Of a stretch of 64,000 bases of DNA, positions 58,755 through 64,000 are shown one piece after another. A model generated the notes under the pieces. That model saw nothing but the letters and a program-made list of their open reading frames with translations. It was not told where the DNA came from and ran no database searches. Source of the DNA: Lumbricus terrestris (Eukaryota; Annelida; Clitellata; Crassiclitellata; Lumbricidae); NCBI GenBank assembly GCA_949752735.1, contig OX457037.1, positions 39,646,296-39,710,295 of the forward strand. The letters run 5' to 3'. Position 1 is the first letter of the stretch. Each line of letters opens with the position of its first letter. Made by a program: the position numbers and the translations under genes.

Positions 58755-59045
58755 AGACAGACAGACGTACAGACAGACGGACAGACAGACGGACAGAGAA
58801 AGAGACAGACATACATACAAAACAGAACACAGATATACAGATAGATAGAGACAGACAGAGAAAGACAGACAGAGACAGACAGAGAAAGACAGACAGGGAC
58901 AGACAGACAGACATACAGAGATACACACAGAGATACAGATAGATAGAGATAGACAGATAGAGACAGACATGGACACATGGACATACATGGACAGACAGAA
59001 ACAGATAGAGAGAGACAGAGAAAGAGACAGAGACAGAGAGAGACA
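58755..59045. repeat. (GACA)n / (GATA)n microsatellite
   Basis: Imperfect GACAGACAGA tract with AGATAGATAGAG and ACATGGAC interruptions. Open frames on - reading SVCLSVCL are artefacts. Confidence 0.97.
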
Positions 59046-62000
59046 TGGATCATCATTTACACGTTGATATCTTAACAGTAATATTGAATAAAAAAAACCT
59101 GCATTGTCATTTTAATGATCGGATTTCCAATTTCATACGAACTATTGTAGCCTATATAATTTTATGAGTAGGCCTATAAATCCAAGTTTGTTGGATTAAT
59201 ATCGCTGATAATAATAGTCTTCGATTGTTATTTCAGACTGACTTATTAAACGCAGACTGGTTTATGACTGCAAGTCACAGTACGAACGGACAACGGACGG
59301 GTTAGGCCTACATGTACATGCAGAAGTCGAATCTCACTGTTTGGCAACGATGCAAGGCGCTTATCACGTCCTACTGTTCATTTTACCACCGTCAACTGGC
59401 GAATGAGAGACTACATGTAAGTCTACCCTTGGGATGGCAGTTGGAAGCGATCTCGCGTCCATGTTATCCTTTTTTGTTCATGCCACATTGGTGGTAGGCC
59501 TATACCAGTTCCCCTAAATTCACTTCTCACAGCAACATGTAAATGTTAACGCTAAAAGCGTCAGTTTAATGGCTGAACAAACGAGATATACATGTAGGTA
59601 TAAGGCAAATGAGTATAGTTAGCAGACAATTTGTTGCTTAAGTATGCGTGCTGCAGCAAGGACATTATTGACCGTCACGCATTAAAAAGCTCCGTATATC
59701 AACTGTTCCGAATAATTATCGGCCATGTTTATACTGTTTATAATGTTTATCACTGCAGGCAAGACATTGAGTTCTTTTGCATGACGTCATGGCAGCTCAG
59801 ACATGGCGCGCAGCTGTCGACGATGTACACCAGTCCTTTCCAGTAGGCTATGCTCCCTTCTTTCGTTCAGTTTCTGCACCTGATCTAATGTTTTCCAGTT
59901 TGCACATGGAAGGAAGTAGAAGCCGGTGACAAGATATGGATCAAGAAATGACTCCAACTCCTACACAAATTCTCTGCAAAGCCCTTGAAAGCAGTAGCTT
60001 ACACTTTCCAAACAGCCTACATATGCCTATATCGGAGACAAGGTGATGAGGAAGAAATGTGGGCCTAGGCTATATAATAAACCTTTATACTAGGCTATAC
60101 ATTCCGGTTAGCATTGCTTGAAATGAATAAGCTCCTGCATGGTTGAATTCCCGCTGTTCAACGTGTCTATAATTCATCATTTTTGCATCATTACGCCTTT
60201 AGATATTCAAATCTAAGGCAGAAAACCCATTATTCGCATATAGCCTACTTGCTATTCCTAATTTTATGAAACATAAAAGTGTCAAAACCCAAACATCCCG
60301 CTGGTCGTTGTTAACATTGTCCATCGCTGTACCTGCTTCATTCCGAGCTCTGCCCAATAGGTGTGCACCATTAAAAGAGCAATAAGTCACAGTCGTATAC
60401 AAGCGTATCTCCCTTTCTAGGCGACAGGGCTTCTAATAAAATAGCCGGAGCTCATGCATAGTTCATATAGTAGATCGGAAATCAGAGGTGCCCGACCCAG
60501 ATCCAAAGGAATCTGGCTGAAGTTAACAACCGAATAACGATAGTGATTATACAACGTTTTAATGTTGTGGCCTTCGGAAATAGCCTACATTCAAAGGGCA
60601 GGAGACAGAATAACAACTAGGGCCATTCCGAACATTCCCTTTGCTCCTCTGGATAATGCTTAAGTCCCTAATAGGGGAGATATAGGCCTATTATATTCTA
60701 TGCTTCGAGGCAAAAATACTAATGGTAAAACAAGATATCAGCAATGCGTTCAACATAAGCTCATGAGATCATGATACCCGACCTTCTTTCATAATATATA
60801 GGTGAAGTATGATATCGTAAACGCTTTTGTGAACATCATGCAATCGTCTGTCAACTATCTAGATCGGGAGACTGACAAACCAGTGGAGAACAGTGTGCAT
60901 GCATACTCAGTAATCTATTACGTGTCATGAGGTCCCGTATAAAAAACAAATCGTGTTGGGGAAGTTTCTCACTTTCAATCAGTCAGCGAGTCCCTGGACA
61001 TGAGAAATCACCGAGGTGCATGTCGGCCATGACGTCACGAATGACGCTATGACCATATACAATATGGTCGCCGCCGACGACCATATTGGAGAATTCATTT
61101 TTTTTATTTCTTACAGTATACGGTAGAGAGTATATATAGAGACATGGCCAAAATTGGGTATAGGCCTACGGCCAATGAGGAGTGCACCAGTCAGACCACC
61201 CATTCCCCTCTCTCTCTTACTCAATACTTGCTGGGCTAGTTTACAGGACACAGTTGACAGCCTGCCACGTGCATCTAAAGCTCTCTTGGCATTTGTATGA
61301 ACCTCGAATTTCTGACCTCAAAGTCCTGCACGCCGCCATCTTGACATCAGCGTCAGTTTTACGCAGAGCAAACAAAAAAGAACAAGAATGCAACATCAGA
61401 GCAAACATGGGCTGTGGGCCAATAGGTCATCCCACCACACACGCATCGACTTGTGGCGTGTGAATCTGAACAGACCCAATGCAAAATGAAGCCGTTCTGC
61501 CTAGAGGAACAGAATTTCGGGCGATCAAAGTGTGACGCACATCTTTCATATTTGGCCCCGATATCAGAATGTGGGTCCCGGTATAAAAGCGACACGCTTG
61601 ACTTCTAAGCTTGGTGATGATGTATTATTGGCATGCAAGCGTCATAACAGTGGTCGTAAATTAGATCCCTTTATGTGCGTCGATGTGAAGCGTGCGGTGG
61701 GTGGGGTGGCATTTGCAGCGAGGGTGTAAACTACATGTATAAACCGCCGCCAGGGTTCAGATCAGAGGCGGTAATTTAGGTCATGAGTCGAGCAGATCAA
61801 CATACAGTGGCACACGCAGGTAAACACTCTTACCGTCGTTGTCATTGGCAACAACTACTATGCGCGGGCTTCTTCTGAAGTGGCGCATTCGATTATTGCG
61901 GGTGTAATGTTGACAACGATTGTAATTGCAAATCTCGTGTTATAGGATGGTGTAAATCACATATTATGCGACCCATCAACTGCCGCTGCAAGCACGGGCC

Positions 62001-62193
62001 CATCCGGAACGTGAACGGCCTTCCGTTCAAGAGGGACAAAACGTTATTTGCGATTCTGGATGGGTATGTGCTTGCAGCAACACAGCTTGCAGCTGGAGTC
62101 AACAAAACATGACAGAGTTTTAAGTGGTTCATACGATTCTGCGTCTGTGTTAGAATCACTGCATGTTAGACCGGAATACTCAATAGCCCAATC
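59046..62193. other. 3.1-kb intergenic stretch, no gene or repeat recognised
   Basis: Read on both strands without finding a conserved protein motif. Notable only for TAGGCCTA octamers (59167, 59304, 59493, 60683, 61162) and a hairpin GACCATATACAATATGGTC (61049-61067) followed by another GACCATATTGG copy. Confidence 0.5.
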
Positions 62194-62349
62194 CAGTGGC
62201 GTAGCCAGGAATTTTTGATGGGGGGGGGTTTATGGCCGGAAACCCTGTTTTTTGCTATTTTTTCTTACTTGAATGGAAAAATAACCTTTAAAAAACCTTT
62301 TTTCCGGAGCCAATGGGGGTTTAACCTCCGAACCTTGCCTACGCCACTG
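62194..62349. mobile_element. hAT-type MITE, 156 bp, 8-bp TSD
   Basis: CAGTGGCGTAGCCAGGAATT at left, CTTGCCTACGCCACTG at right, GCCCAATC on both sides (62186-62193, 62350-62357). CAGTGGCGTAGCCAGGA is a terminus widely seen in animal hAT elements. Confidence 0.95.
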
Positions 62350-62424
62350 GCCCAATCTTCCTTGCTTCTTTGACTGTGTACGCTGAGAGTGCTGTCATCC
62401 AAACCGCTCCATAAGGCTACGCCT

Positions 62425-62490
62425 CTACATCTATAGCGCCACTCGAAAGCCAAGCGCGGGGCACCAGCTTGTTCACGAGCGATGCGCTTA
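62425..62490 (+). repeat. Dispersed repeat family B, short variant
   Basis: CATCTATAGCGCCACTCGAA, AGCCAAGCGCGGGGCACC, AGCTTGTTCACGAGCGATGC. Confidence 0.7.
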
Positions 62491-64000
62491 TTTATAAGGG
62501 TTGTCCGTAACAGCAGTCCGAAAGGAGGTACAAGTCCGTCAGTCTGTGTTGAATGCATTGCTGCTGCTAGACTGGTAGCTCGCCGCCTTCCGTGTGGTCA
62601 TATGTGCAATCACGTCCTAAAAGTTGGGGGGACCATAATGAATCACGTCCTAAAAGTTGGGGGACCATAATAATAAAGTTAGGGGAGCACTCAAAAGTTG
62701 GGGGACGCGTCCCGTGGGTCCCATAGGGTGGTTGCGCCTATGCGCGTGGTGCTTCGCATAATTACATTTCTTCTGGTGCGCTTGACCAGTGGTGTTCCAA
62801 CGTCCAAGGTGACAACTTCAGCAAGTTCAGCGGGGACCGGGTGAAACTTAAATTACCAAACGACTCTCCTAAAAAAATTGTGCAGAGTTTGAGCAGAAAG
62901 TTGTCGTTTTTCAATTAGCAGTAAAAGTATTACAAGAAAACATTTTTCTTAAGAATTACACGCCTTGCGAGTAACATTAGCAGATCTAGCCTACAATTAG
63001 CATCGCAAAGCATTCTGCATGCATGACGCATAGTCCGGTTGAGGAGGAAGTTCATAGGGTGACAACATGCGTTATACCGCACTGAGTGACACCAAACTTA
63101 GTGACCTCACTGTGTCTGACAACTGACGCTGGCTATCCATGATCTTGGCTCGTATTCAACTATAAAGGTCCTTGTACTCACCTACCCATCCTCTTCTGAC
63201 TTGGCCCATAAATACCTCTGTGAGCTCATCGTATGACTGTCCACCTCACCAACCTCACTTCAACTCATGCGCTTACTTGACCGAATTGATCTGTTTGTCC
63301 AGTGAACTACACGACCGCCTTGACAAACGCCCACGCTGTTGCCCTAATTGCCCCTCTGTCTAAAGAACCAGCTTCCTCAAATGACTCGCTCAGTGCTTCA
63401 AGCTGTGTGTAGCTAATAACTGCATCTAATCGCTGCTCAAAAACAGTTTTCTTTTCTAGCACTGGATAGTCTCTATATTTGACGTTGCACCGTGATTGGC
63501 GCTATAATAAATTCACACATAAAATGCAATCGGCCAGTTTTTTGTCATTGTCGATGATTTTGCTCGTCAAGGAAAAATGCCGAAGCTTTTCTTATTTTAA
63601 CCGGATGTACACTTTTAGATTTTTTAAGTTTTTAAAATTTGTCAAACTATATATCATTATTTTTCTGTAAGATATAATATTACGCTATGATTAATGGCAG
63701 AATTTTTGTCACTGGCAAGCAAAGAAATAAAACATGCTTTACTAGACCATTGTAGCCTACATATATGTGGGTCTAGGCCTATGTATGTATAGTAAGTCTG
63801 TGTTGGTGTATGTATTTATGTACATCAATATAGGTCAGTGCACATTGTACTTAACGCCCACATTTACGCACGGACCCTACGACATGACATTAACTCAAAA
63901 TTTAAAATCGTGCAATGAATAATAATTGGGCCTATATATAATTATGCAGATGAAAGTTCTTTGACGGATTGTTCAACAGCAAAAATGATATATGTAAAAA
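62491..64000. other. Intergenic DNA to window edge, no gene seen
   Basis: A short imperfect tandem (AATCACGTCCTAAAAGTTGG) at 62609-62670 followed by G-rich AAAGTTGGGGGAC copies. Otherwise unremarkable AT-rich DNA. Confidence 0.5.

Noticed and set aside
61578..61600. TATAAAAG as a core promoter
   Set aside because: No coding region or conserved downstream sequence; a lone octamer in AT-rich DNA is not enough.
62609..62745. Further hAT-like element ending GCGCCTATG
   Set aside because: The right end resembles CATAGGCGC termini, but no partner TIR or duplication was found on the left.

Overview
This is animal nuclear DNA: intron-rich, AT-leaning, with GT-AG introns and AATAAA signals, and no prokaryotic gene organisation. 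Three conserved metazoan genes can be rebuilt from exons in the first 35 kb. The non-LTR retrotransposon remnants, the tRNA-headed SINE and the frequent TAGGCCTA octamer would fit a marine invertebrate, perhaps a deuterostome such as an echinoderm or hemichordate. That placement is inference; nothing in the window settles the species.

Layout of the genic part: the 3' half of the mitotic kinesin-5 gene (KIF11/Eg5) runs on + from the left edge to 10697. It is convergent with a complete three-exon MOGS gene (processing alpha-glucosidase I, GH63) on -, 18806 down to 14746. MOGS is head-to-head, across about 2.4 kb, with a complete twelve-exon SMYD5 gene (SET/MYND lysine methyltransferase) on +, 21165-34964. 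The three genes have unrelated jobs (spindle bipolarity, N-glycan trimming in the ER, protein lysine methylation), so their adjacency does not suggest a pathway. All exon phases join without a break, and MOGS (835 codons including stop... 834 residues plus stop within rounding of the exon sum, see entry) and SMYD5 (396 residues) are close to the usual family lengths.

From about 35 kb to the right edge I see no conserved gene. The region is built of transposons and simple or tandem repeats. Ten elements in the window have TIRs and perfect 8-bp target-site duplications, as expected of hAT-type DNA transposons; nine of them lie between 37 and 62.4 kb and some are nested in others. There are also two large minisatellites (16-bp unit at 45.4-46.2 kb, 11-bp unit at 52.1-53.1 kb), dense microsatellites, and a 1.9-kb inverted duplication (55925-57848) carrying the tail of a non-LTR retrotransposon in each arm. 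Several short elements with different termini share an internal GATGAC...GTCATC hairpin with a T-rich loop. That shared hairpin and the large palindrome are the most unusual structures here. I found no convincing new gene system.
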